Assembly: GCF_029873635.1 (NCBI RefSeq)
Contig: NC_080423.1
Coordinates: 106,191,988 to 106,255,987, forward strand
Direction of reading: 5' to 3'
Length of the DNA: 64,000 nt
From: Malania oleifera
Lineage: Eukaryota > Streptophyta > Magnoliopsida > Santalales > Ximeniaceae
This document shows positions 38,809-52,300 of this stretch, in pieces; position 1 is the first letter of the stretch, and each line of letters begins with the position of its first letter. The position numbers were made by a program, and so were the translations under genes. The notes beneath the pieces are model-generated. The model was not told where the DNA came from and searched no databases. It saw only the letters and a list, made by a program, of their open reading frames with translations.

Positions 38809-39914
38809 CATACATACATACATAAAGATTTTTATTTTGACAAATTTTATGCATGCTTTTGATCTTCGTTTCCCTAATTGGGTCTTAAGTTGGGAGTTTA
38901 ATGTTATTAGATATTCAGTTAAGGAGTTGGGAGGCTCCTATATTACTTGTAGGCTATAGTGTTTGGAAGATTTATTTGGGAGGAGGTTAAGAAGGCGTTG
39001 GAATTTAATAAATTTTCAGCAGCATGTCGTCTGTAAATAGAATATTTCCCAAACATGCAAGTCACAAAAGTTCTTCTTAGGTTTAGCTAAGCCAGCAACA
39101 GTAGTACACAACCTAGGGTCTATCTACGCATATATGAAATTGCAGAAAAGATAAATCAAGTCCTAATAGCACAAGCAACACAGTTCCGGTATCTCCCAAC
39201 AATTCACAATTCAGCATATAAATAGAATTAAACAAGCAACGGAACTACCAATATGTAGTTCAAACTACGTTTTACATACCTTCTAATGAGAGGAGCCACC
39301 TACATCATTTGGTCGAGATTGACGCATCATTTGTTCGAATTGCGCTTAATTGCCTGTTCAGAATTGCTGCGAGCGTGGCTTCAACATTGGACACCTTGTC
39401 TTTCAAACACTGGTTCTCCACTGTGACGTTAGACACCATGTCTCTCAATTGCTAGTTTTCCATTTCCATTGTATGCATCGGCTGAACCATCTCCTCTACC
39501 CGAGACTCGGCGTCTCCACATTTGATAAGATCTCTCGCATGACCATGGATATCACATCAAGTTAAGAAGTTCACAACACCCCAACGTTCAATCTGTACTG
39601 GCTCCACTAGTTTTTAAAACAAAGCATAAAGCGTTTTGTGAGATGGGTTGAATTAAGATCCTAATATCATAATGTACAAGAAGAAGCACCTTATTGCTGC
39701 GAGGAGGAGCCACTGTCTGTAAATTGGACATTTTTCCATAAAACTTGTACCTGAAACCTGATTGTTTTCAACAAATAAATCATTTCAATCATGCAACAAC
39801 CTAAATCCACTACCAGCATACAATTCACAATATACTGCATCAGCCATGCAGTTTGCGTTCAACACAAGCATGTATTTCAGTTCACGAATTCTACAATTCA
39901 TATAACATAATACC
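37811..39914. other. Spacer with dispersed direct repeats
   Basis: 37,917-38,040 and 38,571-38,690 are two direct copies of a block with GCATTTCCCC, TAAATAGGACATTTTCC and GGTGTTTACACTAAACAGTT. Shorter variants lie near 38,393-38,450, 39,010-39,070 and 39,710-39,770. There is an (AC)n(AT)n(ACAT)n microsatellite at 38,755-38,824. On the - strand, 39,340-39,480 reads as a short coiled-coil-like peptide (LKDKVSNVEATLAAILN) that may be a transposon relic. No gene recognised. Confidence 0.55.
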
Positions 39915-41035
39915 TGTGACAACCTGAATAATAATGAGATTTAAATAATAAAAAGAAAAGGAAATGGAAGCCGGAAACAGAAGGAGGCAGTCGACTTCAT
40001 CGACGAAGCGTTCGTCGACGACGTTACATTTTGGAAAGGATAATCTCAAGGAAATTTTCAGCACCTCGTTAACAAATACAGGGGGCTCGTCGACGAGGGT
40101 ATAATAGGAGCTCATCGACGAGAAGATACCGAGAGAGGGTTTTGGAGAAGTCTGAAATTTGTCGACGAAGGTGCATATTCGTCGACGAAATTTCTACAGG
40201 ATTCGTCGACGAGGTGATGTGTCTCGTCGACGAATCTGACCCTATAAATAGTATAAATCCAAAATTAAACGTGAAAATTAAGGAATCCTCACACACTCTC
40301 TTTCTCCCCCTTCGGTTTCTCTCTCATTTCTCTTCGATTCTGGCTCCGTTGCTCGTCGGATCGACGATCTGAGGCCACCATGACACTCCTGGAGAAGTTT
40401 TCTGCATATTTTGCCGGAACAGATTGTCGATGGAACTCCGTTGAAATTCATCCCTGAGTTGAGGTAAGACTTTTTAAGCCAAATTTGGTTTTACGATAGT
40501 TATAGGAAATGATATGCACGTGAAAATACTGAAATTTAGTACTGAGAGTTTTCATTTTCAGGGTGTTGAATAGGAAATCCTACGGGTGTGAGACTAGAGT
40601 TTTTAGGGGCTTTTCTCAGTAGTCAGGTAAGGGAATAAATTAAAACAGTTATTTTTCACGCAAATTACTATTATTTATGAGCAAATTGATTTCCTGAAAA
40701 ATATGTACGATAATTGAATATTATGGAATAAATGCACGTTTGGGGAAAATACTGCTATTGTGTTGAAATGTACATATATGTATGAGGTATTAGAAATTAT
40801 GATTTTAGAATACAATGTATGGTTTTATATAGCAAATGTGTTGTATGCATATTATTTTATATGGAAGAATATCATGATATGACAATGATACGAATGAAAT
40901 GTGTTTTGAGAAATTATGAAAGAATACAGTATATTATGATGTTGAAAATATATGATAAATTGATTATTTCAAGAATGATATACATACATGAAATGTTCGA
41001 CGCGAGGCTGTTTTATGTATGATTTTGGCGCGAGA
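39915..41035 (+). mobile_element. Truncated LTR of family A, sense strand +
   Basis: Begins TGTGACAACC, holds the GTCGACGAA motif array (39,985-40,235) and a TATAAATA box (40,243-40,250). It continues with the family block CTCAGTAGTCAGGTAAGGGA (40,615-40,634), the inverse of 37,181-37,200. It fades near 41,035, before the TGAGACA marker expected near its other end. Opposite orientation to the copies at 8.7, 35.7 and 53.3 kb. Confidence 0.75.
39985..40235. repeat. GTCGACGAA motif array
   Basis: Nine or so variants of TTCGTCGACGAA, several perfect, ending 8 bp before the LTR's TATAAATA box. Confidence 0.85.
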
Positions 41036-41039
41036 CCGA

Positions 41040-41290
41040 ATTTATGAAATGTTAGGCCCATTAATTGAACTGAGGAGTTTTAGCCCCGTAAGTGAGACCG
41101 GTTGGGTTCAGCTCGGAAATTGAACTACAGTTTTTCTCGTTCCGTAAGGAGAGGATGTAAAAGACTCTTGTTTCACCCGTTTAAACGAGTAGGTTTAATG
41201 GAATCCTTTAAGAGCATGCCCAAGGCGGGGACGTAGGCTGGTTTGGCCGAAGTTCGATAACAAATATTGTGTGCCACTCTCTCCTTATCC
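41040..41290 (+). mobile_element. Small LTR-like piece
   Basis: Contains GGGGACGTAGGCTGGTTTGG then CCGAAGTTCGATAAC (41,227-41,261), a version of the stem-loop motif that marks R-U5 in the Copia-type LTRs of this window. No ends are visible. Confidence 0.4.
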
Positions 41291-43130
41291 ATTTAATTTA
41301 TGCCATTTAAATTCAACATGTGTATGCTTGTTCATTTATGATTATAATTATTTGTATGCAAACTTTTATTTAAATAAGATATACTGCACATATATGTTCA
41401 CACTTATAACTTAATCATTTTTCATACACCTTATTATATTAAATGAGATATGATATATGGTGAATCAACATAAATGTTTAATTTAGGTAAAATATTTTTA
41501 AAACCCAATTCACCACTCTCTTGGGACAATACCAATTCCAACATAAAGAAAAATGAGAAGAAAACTTATTTTTTACTGTATTTTTTCTCTCTACATCAAA
41601 TATTACTAAAAATAAAAAATTATTCTAATATAATTAAAAATTTTAAAAAATTAAATGTTAATTGTAATATAAAGTAAAATTTTTGTTCATTGAACTTTTC
41701 TTGATAACTAAGTATGCGAAATTAAATATTTTCTATATATTTTTTCTTCTTTTCTTTCATTTCTCTCATATTTTTTAAATTTCAACCGACACCTTAATGC
41801 CTTACTCTAGTTTTGTTATGCTTCGTCTACTCCTAATAAATATTATTTGAGACAAACATGACTTTATTGTAAATTTTAGATTTTTGGTTGAAAAGGGCGA
41901 ATTTACATTGCACCAAATTCAGCAATGAAAGCTTGCCACGCTGTCATCCGTTTTCCGAAGTGGAGGGAATGACTGGGGCCCAGGGAGGGCAGGAATGATT
42001 CATCACCACCCAATCTGCAACGTCATATACAATTTGGCACGTCATCATCTCGGCCCACATTTTTTGGTCCTCTATTAGTTGCCACTTGCCTAGTCGTTAC
42101 GCTACTAAGCTGTAGATGTTCAGCCCAAATGGTTTGAAAATTTAATAATAATATTTATTTTTATTTTTACAAATTATATTTATCACAGAATTTTATATTA
42201 TTTGGAATTACAATTTTATCCATCAATTAACTTATCTTAAAACATTGAGAGTAAGGATATTCGCTCTGTGAGCCAGCAAAAACGTGAATGGTGAGGTTTC
42301 TCTGTGAGCTAGAGACCATGGATGGTAATGAAGATGTGTTCTGAGAATCGAATTGGCCGAACGTCCAATTGATTTACGGAAACCGTATCCGCATTCAAAC
42401 TTTATCCTAATCAGTGAGATCTGGGGGTGGAAGATGCTGATTCGTAAGTTTGATGTTGCACCAAGGGGTCCGAACGACTTGTTTGTGGCTGAAGTTCCTA
42501 TGTAATAAAAAAGAGAGAAGATATTATGGACTTATAATTATGATGGTTAAAATATAACCTAAAATTTAAGTTAAAAAAGAATTTTTCTTAACTGGTATAT
42601 AATATATGTGAATAGATTTGTGCTAAAGACTATTTTATCCTAATTAAGTCTAAGTTAAAATTATTAATTTTAATATGAATACCAAAATAGAAAATATGTA
42701 CTAGTAACGTTTCATAACAGTAAGATATGATACACATTAATTATAGGATATTCTATTAATATTTGGATCCATTGCTACTTATACGTTATTGAGATTTATA
42801 TAAAATAGTACTTTTTATTTGTATATAATCGAGTGCTAACAAAGTAAATTTTTGGTGGAAAAATTAAAAATTTTAAATATTAAAAATTAAATTTTTTAAA
42901 GTTTAAGAAAAAAAATATTACTTACGTAAATTCAAGAGGAGGTCATGTTAAAAATAAATAAATAAATAAAGTTAATGAGAGTCCAACTAACTCCCCAAAT
43001 CACACTTCCAAGTCAAATCGCTTGTTCGTAATTTCAAGTCAAATATAGGGCTTTTCTGTCTTTCTATCCCTCCGAATTTCAAAATTTCTCAATTATTGTT
43101 CTCTCCGCCAAACCTCTCCCAGTCTCCCTG
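41291..43130. other. Intergenic spacer and 5' region of the coiled-coil gene
   Basis: AT-rich to about 41,900, then mixed composition. No gene or repeat recognised. The promoter of the next gene should lie in the last few hundred bases, but I find no convincing TATA box. Confidence 0.5.
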
Positions 43131-43136
43131 CATTAA

Positions 43137-43140
<4 letters not shown>

Positions 43141-43175
<35 letters not shown>

Positions 43176-43210
43176 CTCTCTTCAATTTCAGATTTTCAGC
43201 TATTCTCCGT

Positions 43211-43250
<40 letters not shown>
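43141..43250 (+). repeat. Two (CT)n runs in the gene's leader
   Basis: CT runs of about 32 bp each (43,141-43,172 and 43,217-43,249), in the 5' untranslated region ahead of the start at 43,372. CT-rich leaders are common in plant genes. Confidence 0.8.
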
Positions 43251-43252
<2 letters not shown>

Positions 43253-43371
43253 TCTGATTGAGATTTCTAGCAGCACAAATGATTCCTCAAGCTTCGAAGT
43301 CTGCAAAAATGGTGAACTCTGTACCCTAATCTACGCCCTTTCTATGTCTGAGCCTCATATCCACTCTGGAA

Positions 43372-46300
43372 ATGGCGACATCGGCGTTCAGGTCGGCGAC
43401 GAAGAGAACTCCAATTGGAGCATCTTCTTTGAGCACCGAAGAATCCAGCTCTTCCAATCGGAGCGCAGCTCGCCGCCGGTCCAGGAGTCTCAGTCGCTTC
43501 TCCCGCCGGCCGCCGGAGTCCGAATGCTACGACGAAGCGCCGGCACCTAGGGGCAAATTCGTCAATACGACCAGGGGGTCGATGTTCCCGGAGATCAGCC
43601 TCGACGATCTCGCAATCGAGTTGTTCTCAAATGAGAAGAGCGTCGAGCGAGGCCGGCCGTCGCGCCAGAGCCCTAACATTAGCTCGTCGACGGCGTCCTC
43701 CGCGTCTCAGAGGCGGGGAAGGTCGGTGTCGAGGCATGGCTCTCGAGTAGGCGGTGGAAAGAGTAGTGCTTGCGGTAGTTTCGGTGAGGGTCGGGTTGGT
43801 TCAGATCATAACCCCCGAAGAAGGCGGTCAGTTTCAGTTGTTCGTTATCAGATTAGTGATTCTGAGGTGAAATTCGCCTGCTTTTCTCTCGTGTTTACTT
43901 TTCAGATATTGCAGTTCTATTCTGTGTTGAAAATTTTTGAATTTTTTTTCCTGTGCTTAATTGGATATTTGTAGAATTGCCGTTTTATCGCGTCTGAAGT
44001 AATCGACTTTTTTTGTAAAAAATCGATAAACTTTCCAGCGGTTTTGTAAAGGGAAAATATATGGAAATGCTTTCCTTCAGATTGATTTTCGATGCTTTTA
44101 AACTAATGGCATGCCCCAATATCGAGTTTACATATTCTCCCGATGTAAGCAATGAAGTCTAAAACTAAACAGATAAGAAAGCGAATATACTTTTCGTCTC
44201 TGTGTAACCTCAAAATGTCACATCGTTGCTTTTTAATTTTTTTGATGTGAAGAAGATCTTTAAATAGAATCGATTATCCATTAATACCAATTATGTTTTT
44301 TTGCTCTATGTGAAATAATTATTCAATGTACGCTGTGAGTTTTAGACACACTGGAATGTGTTAGGCATCATAGCAACCTTGAGAATGGCTTTATTGTTAA
44401 AAAAATTTATATTAAGAATTGTGTTTCACTTCAAGAAAATTGCTGTACAGGCCATCATGGATATCAATTTAACAGTTTGATTGAAGGGGCAGGCAAGAAA
44501 GAGCTCTTTTATGCAATTTATAGTAAGCAAAACTGACAAAAAAATATTAACAATTGGAGGACTAGAATTTGATCAAAACCCCTACCAAGCCATTAATTTT
44601 TTTTATTACAACTTGATAATCTTCAAAGGTCTACTTGACGAGTGGATATTTGAATATTGTAATTTAGAAGTCATATGCCACTTGTAGGGCTTTCTTGCTT
44701 GAGAAATTCCTTGATTTGATGGCCATGCAACAGCCATGTATTAGGATTGTTTAGATATTTTCAAGGAGTATAAATGAAGAGTTTCCTTGGAATTTCTTGA
44801 TTGTTAACCAATGTATTTTAATTTGTTGAACAAGCATTTTCTTATTTTGCAAAAATCTTCGTGTCTGTTGCATGATTTTGTGCCAAACTTCATGTTAATA
44901 ATCCTAGGATTGTTTATTTTGAACTTAGGCTGATGATATGTGTCGATTTATATTTCATTCACTTTCTTTAAAAAAAAAAAAAAAAAACACAAAAATGAAA
45001 AACTAATTGTAGGTTCTTTAAGTAAATCTGCAAGCTTCTTGACTTATGTTGAACTTGGTTTCAAAACAAGTAATTTATGCTTTGTACTCTTCCATTCATG
45101 GTGGATTTCTTGGTGTTGGTGGATGTAGGATTTACAGCTGAATTACCTAATTTGTGTATGCATTATCTCTCTTTATTTTTCTAATTTTTACATTGTGATT
45201 TTGTGTGGATCATTTGTATTATTTGGCTCATTACGTTGTAGAAAAAGGAAAAGAAAGATACATATAGATACCAGAACCCAAAAATGATAGCATGATCTGA
45301 ATAGGCTGTTAAACCATACAACATCTTCTCATAACAAGTGGGGACCTTAAACAAATTCTTTAACTTTTTTAATAAAAAGAATATTTTTATCACTTATAAT
45401 TCAATTATGTGCAACATTTGCAACAATGTTTTAGAAGGCTATCAAAGCTCATTTTAATGCTTGCGTCAAGACATGCTCAAAATGGCTCGAGGCTTACCTA
45501 AAATTCCAAACCCCATGACACCAACAGAGTACACACCAAAACTTGTGCATTTGTACAAAAGTCATGGCTGATGCATTTTGGTTGTGTCAATCTCAAGTTA
45601 GATTTTGGTGGAAAATTTTAACCATGTGTTTATATGAAAAGGAATTCCTAATATGAGTTGATACCTCATACCTAAAACTCTTGAACCTCAACTTTTACAA
45701 AATAATTGAGAGATCTTAGATCATGAAATAACTTGAACTTTGTAATGTTATATAACTACTAACTTCTGGCATGATTTACTTAATGAATTAAAGTTAGTAT
45801 TCTTTTTAAATGGCCAACAAGTAATTTGCAAAATATATTTGATCTTTAATTTTTTTTATAATTTTATTTTTTAAAAAAACTAAATTCTCAAAGGCTGGCC
45901 TTAAGGCTTTCACCTTTTAAGGGTTAAGATGCTTTGCTCTGCACCTTTTCCTTTTGAAACATTGAGCTGCAAACTTGCAAATTATAATGGCTTCATAAGT
46001 TTTTTCATTTCACAAGGTCCATTCCGCTCATCATCATCCCAATAATATGGGGTTTGCACCCAGTCACTTATGTCTTATCTCAAAATTTCTTGTATTTCCT
46101 TTTTTTTTTTGCATGAAAACCTGTCAGTTGGAAGATCACACACAATGTATTTTCTTGGATAGGATCCAAATAAGTGGATCATTATTTGGATCTTTATGTC
46201 TTTGTGGTATGCCCTTTCCTGGAAAGCTTTTGGTTCAGCTATGTCCCACGTTCTCTTCTACTAGAGAGTGCTTTTTATTGTTTAATCAGCTTCAGTCATG

Positions 46301-49300
46301 GCATTGTCCTAATGATGATATCAATGGAGTTCCTCTTGTTGGTATGGGTTCTTGTTCTGTGTTTGAAATTCTTGCGTTCTTGATGCTCACGAATATGCTT
46401 CAACAGGAAAATTAAATTGCATGTTTTGCTAAGTTTACTTGGTGCTTGGTTAAGATAATCACATGCCTGGAATCCCATGGGAATCCAAATTACTAAAGAA
46501 ATAGATCGGGATGCTTTGTGGGTATAATGGATGCTCAGTGAATTCTTGATGCTCACCACAGAGGATTCCTAGGACTAACCAAATGAATGATCAAGGATTC
46601 CCAAAGGACATTCCCAGACGTCCTCATATTTCCTAAACCAAATGACTAGTTAGAATTATTGACTTGGAATTACTTTGCATTGTATGGTTGTATATTAAAA
46701 AAAAGTTATCTGACTTATCCCAGACTATGTGGTAAAAACTTTATAGTTTTTATCCTTTATTTTTGTGAGTTGGAGAAAATTTTGACTTGTATTTTTTTTT
46801 TTTTCAATGACAGAGTGAAGATAGTTCTCAGAAATCTTGCAGTCGTGGTAATCAGAATAGTTTTAGCAGTGGAAACAGCCAGAAGCCTTCATTGCATAAG
46901 CCATCTGACTTAAATCATCGGCAGGTTTTGGGAAGGTCTCAGAGCCAGAAAGATTTGTTGAAGTTAAATGATGGCTACTCTGTAAAATTCTCCATCTCTT
47001 TTGGATGAATGAATTATTTTGGTTATTTCCTTGGGAATTCTATTTACTATTATTTATTTGAGGAACAATTGAATAGACTATTGAATGAAAAGAAGCTGAC
47101 CTAGACAGCAGTTTTAGATCCTTGCAACATCTTCATATTTCTGGTATCTCTCTATATGTTTAATCATCCTACTTGTTTTTATAACAAAGTCGAAATGATA
47201 TTTTGGGCTTTTCAGAGTCACTCTTCTGCCTTAACTGATGATGAAGGGAGGGAAGGTCATGCTAGTAAAGATGGGGTCGAGAGAATAATACGGGCAGTTT
47301 ATTCTCAGAAGAAGGTTGATTTTTTGATTTATTCTATAGAAAATAGTAGTTTTTTTATTTTTTGATTTGTAAAAATGATAATTTATTATGAAATGAGACC
47401 CTTTTCAGTTATTTATTTATTTATATTTTTGTATTCCATCTGCAACTTCTTGTTTTGCAATTTTTCAGACAGAGCATCCTACTGGGGATGATGATAACAG
47501 TGGGTTGTATGAAGCAATGCGGAAAGAACTAAGACATGCTGTGGAAGATATGAGAATGGAACTTGAAAAGGTATGCTAAGCATTCTATAAACCTGCTTGA
47601 ATGCTCTTAATTTTTGTTTTTATCATGTGCCCAAGTTGCTGCATCTTCTATCTCCTTTGTTCAACTTTGGTCTTGGGTTTCTTGCTATTTATGCAGACCA
47701 TGGTGAAAACCAAAGCCTCTGTTTTAGCAGGCAACGATTGCTTGCAGTCAAACAGCCCCGATGTTCTTCAGGCTGTCTCTACAATAAGAAGGAATTATGC
47801 AACGAAATTGGAACAGGTAGTCATAGTGCATTATCATTGCTCTTTCACTAATGACACCCCATGATCACGCTTCTCTTGTGATAGGTTATACCACCAATGA
47901 TAGTTATTTTTGTACTGCAAGTCCAATATCATGTCTAATGCTTGATTGTCCTGAAGGATGGCACATGCCTTCTAGAATCTCTCTCATTTTTATGTTCCTT
48001 TTATATAAAAATTTTGAATGCAAAGGTTGTAAACATTTGATATGTTTATCGTCAAACCCTCTCAACTGATCTTTCACTTTTGTGCTTGTGTGCATGCATC
48101 CTTAATTAATGTGCTAAATGCCACTTATGTTATGCACACCCTAAATACTGGTTTAAGTCTTAGGCTTTTAGTACAAGGTATTTAAATGAAAGTTCCCATC
48201 AGTAGGCAAACAATTGTAGAGATTTAATTTAAGATGACCATGTTCTAGTCAGCTTGTAATACTGAGGGACTTAAATTTTCAGTCGGCGAAACGCAAGCAA
48301 GGTCTTTTAGCTGAAATATTATTGGAGGAGGAGCGTGGCAAGGAGCTCTCTAAGATTGTGAGGGAGCTGCTTCCAGAATCGAAGAACCCAACTGTTACGC
48401 AAAAGCCATCATGTGCCAGAAAGGTACTGCTGTATTTGTTACGATTTACATTTACAAGAATTTTCACTTTATTTTTGTCCAAATATTGACCATTTAATTT
48501 TATTTTGCTATATTGGTGTTTGTGGCCTGTGGAATGTGTTGCTGATCTTGGCCTAGCTTTTAATTGATGTGTTTGTAATTTCTCAGAGGAGTCATGATCG
48601 AAATAGGATGTCCAAGCGACTGAATGAAGAGGCGGAGAAATATTTTGAGGACTTCATTTCAAATGTTGAAGATACAGATATTTCATCCTTTGATGGAGAA
48701 AGGAGTGATGGGGGTTCAACTTTAGGAGGAACTGTGAAGCAGAAGGACCCTGCTGGGGAATTCGAAACTTCCCCAAGCCCAACAATATCTAAACCTGTTT
48801 CTGTTGAAATGGATGGTGTTGTTTTGCCTTGGTTGCAGTGGGAGACTAGTAATGACAGCTCACCCATGTCATGGCAAAAGAAGGAACAGCCACCCTTGAC
48901 CCCGCAAACCTGTTTAAGGGATGCGCCACAGGTATTCTTGATTTCCTAAACTCTCTAAACGCTTTATTTGTGCTCCCCTTATGTCTGTACTGGACTTGTT
49001 GTCAAGAGGCTGACAAGTCTTTCACAATGTTGCATGTATTACATTATTAGTTTGTTGACCAAGCAGACTGCTTCACAAGCTAATAGAAACCCTATTCTAG
49101 ATTTATGGCTCTGACAACAATTATGAAACCTTATCCATTGTTTATATTAAGCTTCTTGTGGACAAATTTGGATTAAGATTTAGTGGGTTGAAAGTTTAAC
49201 TTTTATTGGTAGGCAGGGCTCTCTTTATGTACCGTAATATGCTCTAATATAGTTTATTGGATAAAACACTCAATTTACTTGCACAACATATATTAGCATT

Positions 49301-52300
49301 TCATTGTGGATGTTATGTTTCTATGCTTTAATGTTAGGACCCTGTGAGCAATTAGAAAAATATGACATCAAAAATTTAATGTGGTTCGGTCAATATCAAC
49401 CTACATTCACGGAACACACCACAAATTCACTATTCACTGAAAAAATACAACTGACTTCTTCCTCTCACTCTCTTTCTTCTCTCTACTTTCTGAGTTTCTC
49501 TTGTACTCTCTTGTGCATTTCACATCTCTCCATAGCTTTCTATTTATAGGGTTTTAGAATTAATTACACAATTAAATACAATTAAATCAAAAGGAGAAGT
49601 TTTATTCGTTTAAATTAAATGATGGATAAATGTTGGATAACTGTTCCAGCTTGCAATAGCCCTTCACACGTCTCCAACTCAGCTTCTAGCTTTAGTTATA
49701 TCTCCTGTCCCTAGCTACAACAATCTCTCACTTGGAAACAGAGACCTCAACTAGTATCATGAATAAATGATGTGCTCAAAATATGTTTTCAGGTATGAAA
49801 ACCAACTGAAGTTGAACATTACGTGTTGCCGAGAAGATTTCCTAAGCTCTGGTACTGGAGTAGGAGGTGGTGGTGCAACAATCTGCTCCACATGTTCCTC
49901 TACCCGAGGAATCTCAGTATTCTACTTAGGATTTTCGATTTTCTGCTGATGTGTCCTTACACCTCCTAAAACATCATCCACATTTACAAAGGTTGTTTCA
50001 GACTCTATAGATTCTGTTGTGTCTTTGTACATCACAATTTCATCAAAAATCACATCTTTGCTTCTGATAACCTTTTTGTTTTCATCATCTCAAATGCGGT
50101 ACCCATATTCATCTCCACCATAACCGACGAAAGTTCATTTTCGGGATTTCGGATTCAGCTTATTCCTGACATGATCATTGATATGTACATATGCAACACA
50201 ACCAAAAATTTTCAAATGTGAAAGTCTTACCTCTTCGTTACTCAAAACTTCTTCTGGTAGATTATAGTCCAATGGTACTAATGGACTCTTGTTAATCAAA
50301 TAAGTTGCTGTGTTGACTATTTCTGCCCAAAACATGTTTGGCAAGTCTGATTGCATAGGCATGTTTTTGGTTTTTTTTGTTAACGTTCTGTTCATCCGCT
50401 TGGCTACGCCATTGTGTTGAAGCAGACCTGACACAGTTTTTTCCATTCTGATACTATGCTCATAGCATAATTTCTTGAACTCGGTGTCAACATATTCTCT
50501 ACCGTTATTTGTTCTCAGCTTCTTGATTTTCAAACTAGTTTCGTTTTCTACCATCGCTTTCCAAATTTTAAAAGCATAAAAAACATCAGATTTATACTTC
50601 AGGAAGTAAACTCATACCTTCCGTGAATGATCATCGATAAGCGTGACGAAGTAATGTTTTTCTCGTGTGGACGAAATGATTGTTGGTCCCCATACATCTG
50701 AATGGATTAGCTTAAGTCTCTCTTTTTTCGGGGTATTGATGTTTGTTTGGAAACGGACTCTCTTCTGTTTTTCAAATATGCAATCCTCACATGTGTTAAT
50801 CTTCACCGTCTGTAAATCACTCAACTTACCCTTTGAGTGCATTACCCTGAGTCCCTTCTCACTCAAGTGTTCGAGTCGTTGGTGCCATAAGTAGCTATCA
50901 TCATTTTCTGTAGCAATTGTAATAGACATACATGCATCAGGAGTTACATAAAGAGTATTACTTTTCTTACCTCGAGCAATTGTTAATGCACCCTTCGAAA
51001 TCTTCCATTCATCACCAATGAAAGATGTGTTATATCTTTCATCTGCCAATTGACCAACTGAGATCAAATTCTTGCTCAGGTCTGGAATATACCTAACATC
51101 TCTCAGTTTTCATATTGACCTATTTATTTTGATCATCACTATCCCCTTATCGGTAATGTTATAAGGTTGATTATTGCCCAAATATATTTTACCGAAATTA
51201 CCTGATGTATACTCTTCTAGGCAATCTCTACTGCAAGTACCATGGAATGAAGCTCAAGAATCTAACACCCAAGACTTCTTTTTGCTTTCTAAAGAGTAGA
51301 TCAACAAATCATGTTTTTTTGAAGCAACATTTGCTTCTGTTTTTGCCCTTGTATCGTATTCTTTCTTTTGACTTTTGCACTGGTTTTTGTAATGACCAGT
51401 TTTTCCACAGTTCTAGTACTCAATAATTTTTGTGCGTTGGGAACCTATGTCCTGAGAACCTCTGGGATTTTTGGATTTAGATTGCCTGGGCCTATATCTG
51501 CCGTGGTGGTTTGATCGTCCATGCCTATTTCCTTTGCCTCGACTCTCCATGTTCAAGGCTGAACTTGAAGTGGAGTCATGGTTTGATTCAATTTCGATTT
51601 CTTTTGTCAAAATCATGCTGACGACCTCATTGTATACAAGTTTTGATTTTCCTGCGGAGCTACTAATGGCAGTAACAACATTATTCCAACTTTCGGGCAA
51701 CTGACTGAGAATCAGTAGGACACAAATTTCATTATCAAACGTTATCTCGACTGAGGCGAGTTGATCCGACAACTCGTTGAAATTATTCAAATGCCTGTTG
51801 AAACTTTCACTTGCAGACATGCTCATAGTAAATAATCTTTTCATGAGATGTACCTTATTTGCGGCTGAAGGCTGCTCTTACATATTAGAGAGCGCATCCA
51901 TCAGAGACTTGGTGGATGATATATGCTTGATATTGAACGTCACAGACTTTGACAACGTCATTCTGATGGCTCCGAGAGCTTTTTGATCAAGCAACTCCCA
52001 CTTGTCCTCGTTCATAGATGCTGGCTTACCTTCCAATGGTAAGTGCAATTCTTTTTCAAATAAATAATCTTCAATCTGCATTTTCCAGAAACTAAAATTG
52101 TTGCCATTGAACATTTTGATTTTTGAGTTCTTTTCGTTTGACATCTCGATTTGTTGATTTATAGATGGAATTAGCTCAAATGGATAGCACGGTTGGTTCT
52201 GGAACGATTGAAAACCTTAGAAATGGTTTAAGTCGCTCGAAAAACAGACCCAAAACGACTCCGAAAAGCTTGATCAAAGTTTAAGTCAAGCCTAGTCAAA

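Noticed and set aside
39985-40235. TTCGTCGACGAA array as a satellite or a bacterial-type operator
   Set aside because: Copies are irregularly spaced, confined to LTRs and always next to an LTR TATA box, so an LTR promoter element fits better.
46047-46559. 122-codon and 87-codon frames in intron 1 of the coiled-coil gene
   Set aside because: No motif, opposite strands overlapping, and they lie within a well-bounded intron.
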